Positions 1 to 7,149 are shown, counted from the stretch's first letter. The stretch: DNA of 11,467 nucleotides from an uncultured Eubacteriales bacterium (GCA_900321915.1 ONXW01000271.1:1-11467), one strand, 5' to 3'. Notes: generated by a model from the letters alone, not told the origin. Numbers and translations: made by a program.

Positions 1-411
1 AGGGTTATCTACCCGCGCATCAACCCGGCGGTGATCGTCGGCGTGACCAACGGCGACAGGCTGCTGCTTTCCTATTACGCGAGAAACCGCGGCGTGCAGA
101 AGATGCCCGCCCTTATCGCCGGATTTACCGAGATTGGGGAGACCTTTGAGGAGTGCGTCGCCCGCGAGGTGATGGAAGAGGTCGGCCTGAAGGTGAAGAA
201 CATCCGCTATTACAAATCCCAGCCCTGGGGCCTTGCCGATGACATCCTGGCAGGCTACTACTGCGACGTGGACGGGGATGACACCATCCACATCGACGAG
301 AGCGAGCTGCGGAAAGCGGAGTGGGTGAAGAAGGAAGACATTATCGGGCAGCCGAATCCGGGCAGCCTGACCCACGAGATGATGATGTATTTCAAAGACC
401 ACGAGGTCTGA
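1..411 (+). CDS. nudC: NAD(H) pyrophosphatase, NudC-type Nudix hydrolase (C-terminal part; 5' end outside window)
   Basis: Partial gene, open in frame from base 1. Upstream of the GTG at 31 the frame already encodes YPRINPAVIV, which matches the start of the Nudix domain in NudC proteins, so 31 is not the real start. The Nudix box is complete at window residues 41-63: G, five residues, E, seven residues, REVMEEVGL, where the REVMEE glutamates bind metal. About ten residues later comes KSQPW, the start of the SQPW signature that marks NAD(H) specificity in NudC. The following residues (GLADD) differ from the usual PFPxS, a variant to be aware of. NudC enzymes hydrolyse NAD(H) to NMN(H) and AMP in the cytoplasm and can remove NAD caps from RNA. 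The N-terminal domain and zinc ribbon, if present, lie upstream. The gene is followed by a strong terminator. Confidence 0.85.
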   Translation, partial: RVIYPRINPAVIVGVTNGDRLLLSYYARNRGVQKMPALIAGFTEIGETFEECVAREVMEEVGLKVKNIRYYKSQPWGLADDILAGYYCDVDGDDTIHIDESELRKAEWVKKEDIIGQPNPGSLTHEMMMYFKDHEV

Positions 412-430
412 CGTGCCTGTCACGGTACTG

Positions 431-488
431 AAAAAGAAAGCGCGTGCCGCATGTGACGGACTGCCGTCCGGTGCGGCACGCTCTTTTT
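431..488 (+). terminator. Rho-independent terminator after the nudC-like gene, probably bidirectional
   Basis: A 10-bp perfect stem, GCGTGCCGCA (442-451) with TGCGGCACGC (472-481), encloses a second small stem, GACGG (455-459) with CCGTC (464-468). It is followed by CTTTTTG (483-489). The A-rich stretch at 431-440 would form the U-run if read from the other strand, so it may work both ways. It separates the Nudix gene from the GH2 gene. Confidence 0.88.
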
Positions 489-514
489 GTCTGCAGCATA
501 TTTCGGCTTATAAA
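487..514 (+). promoter_or_regulatory. Possible weak promoter for the GH2 gene
   Basis: TTGTCT (487-492, four of six matches to TTGACA) and TATAAA (509-514, five of six to TATAAT) are separated by 16 bases. The -35 would overlap the terminator's T-run. The predicted start near 521 would leave a very short leader, with the GAGGT ribosome binding site (521-525) right at the 5' end, so this is tentative. Confidence 0.3.
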
Positions 515-531
515 AGACATGAGGTAAAACT

Positions 532-2364
532 ATGAGAGTTATTGACGCCATTCTCGCGCTGCAGCCGGGGAAAAAGCCGGAAAGAAAGGCTGCGCCCCTG
601 TGTTCCCCGTGGGGGGAGAAGGCTGCGGCCGCATCTCCCGGCCTGCCGCGGGATACCGGGGCCGGAAACTGTCCCCTGCCGGAGTATCCCAGGCCCCAGA
701 TGGCGCGGGAGGACTGGGTCAACCTTAACGGCTGGTGGGATTACGCCATTGCCCCCGCGGGACAGGGATATCCCGGGCCGCAGGGAAAAATCCTCGTGCC
801 CTTCTCCCCTGAGACGGCCCTTTCAGGGGTCGGCCGGGTGCTCAGGCCGGGGGAATGCCTCTGGTATGAGAAGGATATCGGGCCGGTTTCCCTCCGGGAA
901 GGCCGGCGCCTGATCCTGCATTTCGGCGCGGTGGATGAGCGCTGCGCGGTATGGTGGAACGGGAAGCTTCTCGGGAAGCACCGAAACGGGTACCTCTCCT
1001 TTGAATTTGACGTCACGGACCGGGTGAGGCCTGACAGGAACAGGCTTCTGGTCTGTGTCCGGGATGACACTGACCGGGGCACTGCGTGCTGCGGAAAACA
1101 GAGGCTTCATCCCGGCGGGATGTATTACCAGTGCCAGAGCGGCATCTGGCAGACAGTCTGGCTGGAAAATGTCCCCGCCCTCCATATCCGGGATCTGAAG
1201 ATTGTACCGCGGCCGGAGAAGAGGGAAGTCCTGCTGGAGATAGGGATCAGTGACCCGGAACGGATCGTAGGCGGCCGGGATCTTTCTGTATGCATAGAAT
1301 CGGAAGGAAGGAAAATACCGTATGTCCGGGGAGAGGGGGAAGGCAAATACGAAGCTGTAGAGGGAGGAAGGATCCGTCTCACCTTCCCGGTGGTGAGCCT
1401 CCGGCTCTGGACGCCGGAGCGGCCGGAACTGTATCCGGCGGTCATCACCCTGGGCGAAGACCGGGTGGAGACATACTTTGCCATGCGTTCCTTCGGTACG
1501 GGTGTGGACGCAAAGGGCCATCCGTGCCTTACCCTGAACGGGAAGCCGTATTTTTTCAACGGCGTCCTGGACCAGGGATACTGGCCGGAAAGCCTGATGA
1601 CGGCGCCCTCCGATGAGGCCATGGCGGAGGACATTCTCGCGGTGAAGCGGCTGGGCTTCAATATGCTGCGGAAGCATGAGAAGACGGAGCCGGCCCGCTG
1701 GTACTGGCACTGCGACCGGCTCGGCATGGCGGTATGGCAGGATATGGTGCACGGGGGAGGCCCGGTCCGCGAACTGTTTACAAAGTACCTGCCGAATATC
1801 TGGCCGCCCGTATGCCGCATGATCTCCGACAGGCATTACGGTATCTTTTCCAGAAAAGACCCGGGGGCCAGGAAGAGGTTTGAGGAGGACCTCATCCTGA
1901 TGATGCGGCAGCTGGGCAATGCCCCCTGCATCGGTCTCTGGGTGCTTTTCAACGAGGGCTGGGGGCAGTTTGACTCCCTCCGCCTGACAGGGCTTATGAA
2001 AAAGGAGGATCCGACACGGCCCGTGGACCACGCCAGCGGCTGGTATGACCAGGGAGGCGGGGACATCCGGAGCGACCACAATTATTTCCGGAAGCTTGCG
2101 GTGGAGAAGGATTCCCGTCCCTATGTCCTGTCGGAGTACGGGGGGTATTCCTGCCGTGTACCAGGGCATACCATGTTTCCCGGCAATTACGGGTATCACG
2201 CGTCTTCCCCGGAAAAATTCCGGGCGGATTTCGCAAAAATCCGGCACTCGATCGAAGCCCTCAGGGAGCGGGGGCTCTCCGCAGCCGTCTACACCCAGCT
2301 GTCGGATGTGGAAGAAGAGACCAACGGCCTTCTGACATACGACAGAAAGGTATGCAAACTGTGA
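532..2364 (+). CDS. Cytoplasmic glycoside hydrolase family 2 (beta-galactosidase/beta-glucuronidase-like)
   Basis: A 610-residue GH2 retaining glycosidase. ATG is preceded by GAGGT at 521-525. Domain order: sugar-binding jelly-roll from about residue 48 (EYPRPQM, then WVNLNGWWDYAI) to about 210, an immunoglobulin-like sandwich about 215-320, then the TIM-barrel catalytic domain to the end. The acid/base is predicted as Glu475 in FNEGWGQF and the nucleophile as Glu535 in LSEYGGYS. The C-terminal YTQLSDVEEE and TYDRKV are typical endings of the short, roughly 600-residue GH2 group common in Lachnospiraceae. There is no signal peptide, so it should act on imported oligosaccharides or glycosides inside the cell. 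The substrate cannot be read from the sequence: galactoside, glucuronide and others are all possible. No sugar transporter or regulator lies next to it. The first ~47 residues look poorly conserved and rich in Gly, Ala and Pro. Confidence 0.9.
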   Translation: MRVIDAILALQPGKKPERKAAPLCSPWGEKAAAASPGLPRDTGAGNCPLPEYPRPQMAREDWVNLNGWWDYAIAPAGQGYPGPQGKILVPFSPETALSGVGRVLRPGECLWYEKDIGPVSLREGRRLILHFGAVDERCAVWWNGKLLGKHRNGYLSFEFDVTDRVRPDRNRLLVCVRDDTDRGTACCGKQRLHPGGMYYQCQSGIWQTVWLENVPALHIRDLKIVPRPEKREVLLEIGISDPERIVGGRDLSVCIESEGRKIPYVRGEGEGKYEAVEGGRIRLTFPVVSLRLWTPERPELYPAVITLGEDRVETYFAMRSFGTGVDAKGHPCLTLNGKPYFFNGVLDQGYWPESLMTAPSDEAMAEDILAVKRLGFNMLRKHEKTEPARWYWHCDRLGMAVWQDMVHGGGPVRELFTKYLPNIWPPVCRMISDRHYGIFSRKDPGARKRFEEDLILMMRQLGNAPCIGLWVLFNEGWGQFDSLRLTGLMKKEDPTRPVDHASGWYDQGGGDIRSDHNYFRKLAVEKDSRPYVLSEYGGYSCRVPGHTMFPGNYGYHASSPEKFRADFAKIRHSIEALRERGLSAAVYTQLSDVEEETNGLLTYDRKVCKL

Positions 2365-2371
2365 CCTTTGG

Positions 2372-2380
2372 TGTTATACT
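2372..2380 (+). promoter_or_regulatory. Possible extended -10 promoter for pdaA-feoAB
   Basis: TGT followed by TATACT (-10 at 2375-2380, five of six matches) forms an extended -10 just after the GH2 stop codon. No recognisable -35 is seen 16-18 bases upstream. The gap 2365-2425 shows no terminator hairpin, so read-through from the GH2 gene is also possible. Confidence 0.35.
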
Positions 2381-2425
2381 GATGAACAGAAAACAATGAA
2401 AAATAAACCGTAAAGGGGGATTACT

Positions 2426-3367
2426 ATGAAGAAAAACAGGATTGCGCTGCTGCTTGCCGCATTTCTTGCGGCCGGAACGGTTCTTCCGGTTCTCGCGGGC
2501 CCTGCCTCAGAGCTGAAAGGGAATACCGCAGAAACGCAGACCACAGGAAGCCAGGCGTCCGGGACATCCGCGCAGGGCTCTTCCGGAACACAGGCTTCCC
2601 AGAAACAGGAGCACAGGAAGACCGCGGAGGAACTGGAGGCGGTTATGGCCACAGTGCCGGCAGGACCGGCAAAGGCGGAGTGGGGCACCTTCTTCCTGGC
2701 TGCCAACCAGCCGCCCCGGAATGACGAGGATGAGAGCTTCCTGCGCGGATACCACGCCTACGCGATGGTGCCGACCCAGGAAAAGTATGTATTTCTCACC
2801 TTTGACGAGGGGTATGAAAACGGATACACCCCGGCTATCCTGGACGTGCTGAAAAAGCACGGCGTCAAGGCCTGCTTCTTCTGCACGGGCAGCTTTATCC
2901 GGGACAACCCGGAGCTGATAAAGCGCTTCCATGAGGAAGGCCACATCATCGGAAACCACACACTCACACACCCGAGCATGATGAAGGTCGCGACCTGGCA
3001 GGAATTCAGCCGCCAGCTCCTGACAGTGGAAGAGAATGTCAAAGCCATTACGGGCGTGGATATGCCGCGGTATTACCGTCCGCCGTCAGGCGGTTACAGT
3101 GAGGCGCAGCTCAGGATGGCGGACGCCATGGGCTTTAAGACCATTTTCTGGAGCGTCGCGTATAAGGACTGGGATACATCCGCCCAGCCGTCGCAGTCGT
3201 ACGCCATGAATTATCTGACCACCAGGATCCATCCCGGAGCCATTATCCTGCTGCACGCGGTTTCCAGCACGAATACGGCTATTATGGATCAATTGCTGAC
3301 AACCTGGGAGCAGATGGGGTATTCCTTCCGGACCCTGGACGAGCTTCCGGAGGGACTGACCGAATAA
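2426..3367 (+). CDS. pdaA: PdaA-like polysaccharide deacetylase (delta-lactam-forming de-N-acetylase)
   Basis: A 313-residue carbohydrate esterase 4 protein. ATG is preceded by AAAGGGGG (2412-2419). Residues 1-24 form a signal peptide ending VLA, followed by a Ser/Thr/Gln/Gly-rich linker (about 30-65) and the catalytic domain from GTFFLAANQPP (residue 87). Motifs: TFDEGYENGY with Asp127 as predicted base, the metal-binding NHTLTHP (His178, His182), RPPSGGYSE (218 onward), FWSVAYKDWD and ILLHAVS (His277). These match Bacillus subtilis PdaA closely in order and wording; PdaA deacetylates muramic acid residues so muramic-delta-lactam can form in spore cortex peptidoglycan. This suggests a spore former. 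As in PdaA (TFDN), the second Asp of the usual CE4 TFDD motif is missing, here Glu128. The enzyme acts outside the membrane. feoAB follows after 16 bases, so co-transcription is likely though functionally unexplained. Confidence 0.9.
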   Translation: MKKNRIALLLAAFLAAGTVLPVLAGPASELKGNTAETQTTGSQASGTSAQGSSGTQASQKQEHRKTAEELEAVMATVPAGPAKAEWGTFFLAANQPPRNDEDESFLRGYHAYAMVPTQEKYVFLTFDEGYENGYTPAILDVLKKHGVKACFFCTGSFIRDNPELIKRFHEEGHIIGNHTLTHPSMMKVATWQEFSRQLLTVEENVKAITGVDMPRYYRPPSGGYSEAQLRMADAMGFKTIFWSVAYKDWDTSAQPSQSYAMNYLTTRIHPGAIILLHAVSSTNTAIMDQLLTTWEQMGYSFRTLDELPEGLTE

Positions 3368-3383
3368 TCTTCGGAGGATTTGT

Positions 3384-5726
3384 ATGACACTGAGGGAACT
3401 TGGAAAAGGCAAAAGCGCGGTGATTACCCGGGTAGGCGGCGAGGGCGCCCTCCGGCAGCATTTTCTTGACATGGGCGTCATTCCGGGCGCGGAGGTGACG
3501 CTGGTGAAGTATGCCCCGATGGGCGACCCGATGGAGCTGCAGATCCACGGGTATGAGCTGACGCTGCGCCTTTCCGAGGCTGAGAAGATCGATATAGAGG
3601 AAATTCCGGAGCGGACAAACCAGCACCATCGTGTGGAACACATCGTGCTGAAGGAACACCCCGGACTCGGTGAGGACGGACGGTACCACGTCCGGGCGGA
3701 TGAGAACCCGGTGCCGGACGGAACCGTCCTCACTTTCGGCCTGGTCGGAAACCAGAACAGCGGAAAAACCACCCTGTTTAACCAGCTGACCGGCTCAAAC
3801 CAGCACGTGGGCAACTTTCCCGGCGTCACGGTGGACCGGAAGGACGGCGTCATCAGGGGCTATCCGGACACCAGGGTGACGGACCTTCCCGGCATCTATT
3901 CCATGTCTCCCTATACCAGCGAGGAGATAGTGTCCAGAAACTTTGTACTGGAGGAAAAACCCCACGCGATCATTGATATCGTGGACGCCACCAATATCGA
4001 GAGGAACCTCTATCTCACGATACAGCTCCTGGAGATGGAAGTGCCGGTAGTTGTCGCCCTGAACATGATGGACGAGCTGACAGGCAACGGCGGCGTCATC
4101 GATATCAACGGCATGGAGGCCATGCTGGGGACACCGGTGGTGCCCATCTCCGCCATAAAGAACGAAGGCATCGGGGAGCTGGTGCATCACGCCGTCCATA
4201 TCGCGAAATACCGGGAAAAACCCGCCAGGCAGGATTTCTGCAGCAGGGACGACCACGGCGGCGCCATTCACAGGGCCATCCACGCCGTGGAGTCCATCAT
4301 CGAGGACCACGCGGAGCGGGCAGGCCTGCCTGTGCGCTTTTCAGCGACCAAGGCCATCGAGGGGGATGAACTGGTCCTGGACAGGCTGCAGCTGGACGCA
4401 AATGAGCGGGAGATGCTGGAGCATGTCGTGCTCCAGATGGAGAAAGAGGGCGGTATGGACCGCAGCGCCGCCATGGCGGACATGCGGTTCGACTTTATCG
4501 AGCGTGTCTGCGAAAAAACCGTGGAAAAACCCAGGGAGAGCCGCGAGAGAATCCGCTCCGAGAAAATTGACAGGATCCTCACGGGAAAATGGACGGCGAT
4601 CCCGTGCTTTGTCGGGATCATGCTGGCAGTATGCCTCCTGACCTTCAATGTTATCGGCGCTTTTTTCCAGGACCTGCTGGATAAGGGCGTGGGAATGCTG
4701 ACAGAACAGGCGGATGCCCTGCTTACCGCGGCGGACGTCAATGAGGCCATCCACGGCCTGGTGATTGAGGGTATTTTCGAGGGCGTCGGCAGCGTCCTGA
4801 GCTTTATGCCCATCGTCATCACCATGTTCTTTTTCCTGTCCATGATGGAGGACAGCGGCTACATCGCCAGGGTCGCGTTTTTCATGGATAAGCTTTTGAG
4901 GAGGATCGGCCTTTCCGGGCGCAGCATCGTGCCGATGCTGGTGGGCTTCGGATGCACGGTCCCGGCGGTTATGGCCACGAGGACCCTGCCGAGCCGGCGC
5001 GACCGGCGCATGACGATCCTCATGACGCCTTTTATGAGCTGTACGGCAAAGCTCCCCATCTACGGTTTTTTCATCGCCGCGTTTTTCCCGGGAAAGGGCG
5101 GGCTCATCATGATCGCCCTCTATGCCCTGGGTATTTTTGCCGCGGTTCTCGCGGCGCTCCTGTACAGGAAGACACTGTTTAACAGTGAGGCTGTGCCTTT
5201 TGTGATGGAACTTCCCAATTACCGCCTGCCCGCCCCGCGGAATGTGCTGCGGCTGATGTGGGACAAGGCGAAGGATTTCCTCACCCGGGCATTCAGCGTC
5301 ATCCTGGTGGCGACCATCATTGTGTGGCTGCTGCAGAGCTTTGATTTCCACCTGGACCTGGTGGAGGATTCCTCGGAGAGCATTATGGCTTTCTTCGCCG
5401 GGCGGCTGGTCCCGTTATTCAGACCGCTGGGGCTGGGGGACTGGCGTATCGTGACGTCCCTTATCAGCGGGTTTATGGCAAAAGAGAGCGTCGTTGCCAC
5501 TATGGAGATGCTGTTCGCGGAGGGCGTGGGAAATGCCCTCACAAAAGCTTCCGCCGTGACCATACTGGTATTCTCCCTCCTCTACACGCCCTGCGTGGCG
5601 GCCATCGCCTCAATCCGCCGCGAGCTGGGAAATGTGTGGGCCCTGGGCGTTGTCTTCTGGCAGTGTGCGGTGGCCTGGGTGTTTGCCTTTGCGGCGATGC
5701 TTATCTGCAGCGCCGTCGGTTTGTGA
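3384..5726 (+). CDS. feoB: FeoA-FeoB fusion ferrous iron transporter
   Basis: A 780-residue fusion. ATG is preceded by GGAGG at 3373-3377. Residues 1-74 are a FeoA-type SH3-like domain (LRQHFLDMGVIPG, then ELTLRLSEAEKIDI). A linker of about 38 residues leads to the FeoB G domain: G1 GNQNSGKTT (122-130), G2 VTVD (148-151), G3 DLPG (167-170), G4 NMMD (227-230), G5 near SAI (256-258), then a helical GDI-like region. The membrane part starts near residue 404 with multiple helices. It has the two inverted Gate-like segments and the conserved cysteines in GFGCTVPAVMATRT (Cys524) and PFMSCTAKLP (Cys553). FeoB imports Fe2+ driven or gated by nucleotide hydrolysis; fused FeoA is known in other anaerobes. 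No Fur-like box is visible in the 16-base gap upstream, so regulation must come from further upstream or post-transcriptionally. Length and motifs indicate an intact gene. Confidence 0.95.
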   Translation: MTLRELGKGKSAVITRVGGEGALRQHFLDMGVIPGAEVTLVKYAPMGDPMELQIHGYELTLRLSEAEKIDIEEIPERTNQHHRVEHIVLKEHPGLGEDGRYHVRADENPVPDGTVLTFGLVGNQNSGKTTLFNQLTGSNQHVGNFPGVTVDRKDGVIRGYPDTRVTDLPGIYSMSPYTSEEIVSRNFVLEEKPHAIIDIVDATNIERNLYLTIQLLEMEVPVVVALNMMDELTGNGGVIDINGMEAMLGTPVVPISAIKNEGIGELVHHAVHIAKYREKPARQDFCSRDDHGGAIHRAIHAVESIIEDHAERAGLPVRFSATKAIEGDELVLDRLQLDANEREMLEHVVLQMEKEGGMDRSAAMADMRFDFIERVCEKTVEKPRESRERIRSEKIDRILTGKWTAIPCFVGIMLAVCLLTFNVIGAFFQDLLDKGVGMLTEQADALLTAADVNEAIHGLVIEGIFEGVGSVLSFMPIVITMFFFLSMMEDSGYIARVAFFMDKLLRRIGLSGRSIVPMLVGFGCTVPAVMATRTLPSRRDRRMTILMTPFMSCTAKLPIYGFFIAAFFPGKGGLIMIALYALGIFAAVLAALLYRKTLFNSEAVPFVMELPNYRLPAPRNVLRLMWDKAKDFLTRAFSVILVATIIVWLLQSFDFHLDLVEDSSESIMAFFAGRLVPLFRPLGLGDWRIVTSLISGFMAKESVVATMEMLFAEGVGNALTKASAVTILVFSLLYTPCVAAIASIRRELGNVWALGVVFWQCAVAWVFAFAAMLICSAVGL

Positions 5727-5766
5727 GAGATTTCAGGACCAGCCTGCGGGAAGGAGAGATGCATTT

Positions 5767-6408
5767 ATGAAACAGCTTGAAAAAGACCTTCTGCTGTACG
5801 GGGTGACGGACCGGGCCTGGCTCGGGGACAGGACCCTCGCGCAGCAGGTGGAGGAGGCTGTCCTGGGCGGGGCAACCTTCATCCAGCTCCGGGAGAAGAC
5901 GCTGACAGGAGACGCGCTCCTTGCGGAGGCGCGTGATGTCCGCGATGTCTGCAGGAAGCACGGGATTCCCTTTGTGATAAACGACAGTGTGGAGCTCGCG
6001 GAGCGCGTGGGCGCCGACGGCGTCCATGTGGGCCAGGGCGATATGGAAGCGGGAAAGGCGCGGGAGATCCTCGGGCCGGATAAAATCATCGGCGTTTCCG
6101 CGAAAACCGTGGAGCAGGCGCTCCTGGCCGAAAAGAACGGGGCCGATTACCTGGGCGTCGGGGCGGTGTTCCCGACGGGCAGCAAGAGCGACGCATCCGT
6201 CATAAGCCATGAAACGCTGAAGGCCATCTGCAGCGCGGTGAAGATTCCCGTCATCGCCATCGGCGGAATCACCGCGGATAATGTGAAGGAGCTTCGCGGC
6301 AGCGGGATATGCGGCGTCGCGGTTATCAGCGCCCTGTTTGCGAAACAGGATGTCCGGGCCGCGGCACGGGATATGCGGCGGCAGGTCCTGGAGATGCTCG
6401 GAAAATGA
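5767..6408 (+). CDS. thiE: Thiamine-phosphate synthase
   Basis: A 213-residue TIM-barrel protein. The frame is open further upstream, but ATG at 5767 is chosen because AAGGAGAG (5751-5758) lies just before it and MKQLEKDLLLYGVTDRAWL aligns with ThiE starts. Motifs: FIQLREKTL, VINDSVELAERVGADGVHVGQGD (Asp residues for metal and pyrophosphate binding), GVSAKTVEQA, DYLGVGAVFPTGSKSDA and IPVIAIGGIT (phosphate-binding Gly). ThiE joins hydroxymethylpyrimidine pyrophosphate with thiazole phosphate to give thiamine phosphate. It lies 40 bases after feoAB with no terminator between them and overlaps the next gene by four bases (ATGA). No TPP riboswitch core (such as CTGAGA) is seen in the 40-base leader. 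The usual thiamine partners ThiD and ThiM are not in the window. Confidence 0.93.
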   Translation: MKQLEKDLLLYGVTDRAWLGDRTLAQQVEEAVLGGATFIQLREKTLTGDALLAEARDVRDVCRKHGIPFVINDSVELAERVGADGVHVGQGDMEAGKAREILGPDKIIGVSAKTVEQALLAEKNGADYLGVGAVFPTGSKSDASVISHETLKAICSAVKIPVIAIGGITADNVKELRGSGICGVAVISALFAKQDVRAAARDMRRQVLEMLGK

Positions 6409-7028
6409 TCCGCGGGGCGATTTTTGACGTGGACGGGACCCTTCTGGATTCCATGCCGATATGGAAGGATGCCGGGGAGAAATACCTCATGGCGGAAGGG
6501 CTTGTGCCGGAGAAAGGGCTGGGGGATATCCTTTTTCCCTTAAGTCTTTCCGAGGGGGCCGCATACCTGAAAAAACGGTTTCTCCCGGAGAAGCCGGCGG
6601 AGGAGATCCGGGAAGGCGTCCTGGACATTATCGGGCATTTCTACCGTGAGGAGGCGCAGCTGAAGCCCGGCATGGCGGAAAGGCTTGAGGAATACCGCGG
6701 AAAGGGTATCCGGATGGCCGTGGCGACCACGGGGAACAGGGAGCTGGTGACGGCGGCATTTTCCAGGCTGGGCATCGACGGGTATTTCTCGGCGGTGTTC
6801 TCCGCGGAGGGGCTCAGGACATCAAAGCGGGAGCCGGGTATTTTTCTGGAAGCCGCCCGGGCCATGGGGACAAAACCGGGGGAAACGCTGGTCCTGGAGG
6901 ATGCGCTCTATGCGCTGCAGACCGCAAAGAGCGCGGGATTCCTCACCGCCGCAGTGGAGGATGACTCCAATCTGCCCTGGAGAGAAGAGATGATACGGGT
7001 CGCGGATTACTATATTCCGTGCAGGTGA
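6405..7028 (+). CDS. HAD-superfamily hydrolase (phosphatase), translationally coupled to thiE
   Basis: A 207-residue haloacid dehalogenase-like phosphatase, beta-phosphoglucomutase/phosphoglycolate phosphatase type. ATG at 6405 overlaps the thiE stop (ATGA) and is followed directly by motif I, FDVDGTLLDS (nucleophile Asp8, acid/base Asp10). An alpha-helical cap spans about residues 15-85. Motif II is VATTGN (Thr108/109), motif III Lys141 in SKREPGIF, and motif IV VLEDALYAL (Glu165, Asp166). All four motifs are intact, so it should be active. The substrate is unknown. The overlap with thiE suggests a phosphorylated thiamine intermediate such as thiamine monophosphate, but this is inference from position only. 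HAD enzymes of this type are promiscuous, and a house-cleaning sugar phosphatase is an alternative. Confidence 0.88.
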   Translation: MIRGAIFDVDGTLLDSMPIWKDAGEKYLMAEGLVPEKGLGDILFPLSLSEGAAYLKKRFLPEKPAEEIREGVLDIIGHFYREEAQLKPGMAERLEEYRGKGIRMAVATTGNRELVTAAFSRLGIDGYFSAVFSAEGLRTSKREPGIFLEAARAMGTKPGETLVLEDALYALQTAKSAGFLTAAVEDDSNLPWREEMIRVADYYIPCR

Positions 7029-7059
7029 TAACCGGCAGGAACGGGGGAGGTTTCAGGGG

Positions 7060-7149
7060 ATGAAGGCAGATGATTGTGCATTAACCCCGGTTATGTTAAA
7101 ATACTGTAATACAGTATTTTGTCGATCATCAAGGGAGCGGCAGATATGA
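7060..7149 (+). CDS. Possible 29-residue leader ORF ahead of the transporter (speculative)
   Basis: An ATG at 7060 preceded by GGGGGAGG (7043-7050) opens a 29-codon frame beginning MKADDCALTP. Its TGA (7147-7149) overlaps the transporter ATG (7146-7148) as ATGA. Its first 11 bases, ATGAAGGCAGA, are repeated exactly at the transporter start (7146-7156). It spans the predicted promoter and operator, so it could be translated only from transcripts arriving from thiE/HAD. It may be a chance ORF, since no homology is recognised. Confidence 0.2.
   Translation: MKADDCALTPVMLKYCNTVFCRSSRERQI
7074..7102 (+). promoter_or_regulatory. Extended -10 promoter of the transporter/RsbW/STAS-kinase operon
   Basis: TTGTGC (7074-7079, weak -35) and TAAAAT (7097-7102, five of six matches) are separated by exactly 17 bases. 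TG at 7094-7095 gives an extended -10. Transcription would start near 7109, inside the inverted repeat. The spacer holds a small palindrome, TAACC-CC-GGTTA (7082-7093). The stretch 7029-7145 shows no clear terminator for the upstream HAD gene. Confidence 0.6.
7098..7120. promoter_or_regulatory. Operator-like perfect inverted repeat overlapping the -10 and start site
   Basis: AAAATACTGT (7098-7107) and ACAGTATTTT (7111-7120) are perfect 10-bp arms around AAT. It covers the -10 and the predicted start, the classic position for a repressor. The symmetry (about 13 bases between half-site centres) fits a dimeric helix-turn-helix protein, for example of the GntR or TetR type. CTGT and ACAG are separated by three bases rather than the eight of the E. 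coli LexA box. No regulator gene is in the window. There is no GC-rich stem, so it is not a convincing terminator. Confidence 0.6.

Noticed and set aside
823..2247. 474-residue open frame on the - strand
   Set aside because: It lies wholly opposite the clear GH2 gene, and its protein is Pro/Arg/His-rich with no recognisable domain. It is a GC-bias shadow.
4341..5351. 336-residue open frame on the - strand, rich in His, Arg and Asp
   Set aside because: It is antisense to the feoB membrane region; the composition mirrors hydrophobic codons of the real gene.
5727..5766. TPP riboswitch before thiE
   Set aside because: The gap is only 40 bases and lacks the conserved TPP-aptamer core sequences.
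5632..5766. Longer ThiE starting at 5632
   Set aside because: The extra 45 residues overlap the end of feoB in another frame and do not resemble ThiE; the ATG at 5767 has a good ribosome binding site.
7028..7094. ATAACCGG (7028-7035) pairing with CCGGTTAT (7087-7094) as a terminator for the HAD gene
   Set aside because: The arms are 8 bp but 51 bases apart with no T-run after the second arm, so it is not a convincing terminator.
7098..7120. LexA-like box (CTGT...ACAG)
   Set aside because: The half-sites resemble the E. coli LexA box, but only three bases separate CTGT and ACAG rather than eight, and Firmicutes LexA uses a different motif.
7119..7145. TTG start for the SDF-family transporter
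   Set aside because: The TTG sits within the operator-like repeat, about 10 bases after the predicted transcription start, and has no ribosome binding site. ATG at 7146 has one.
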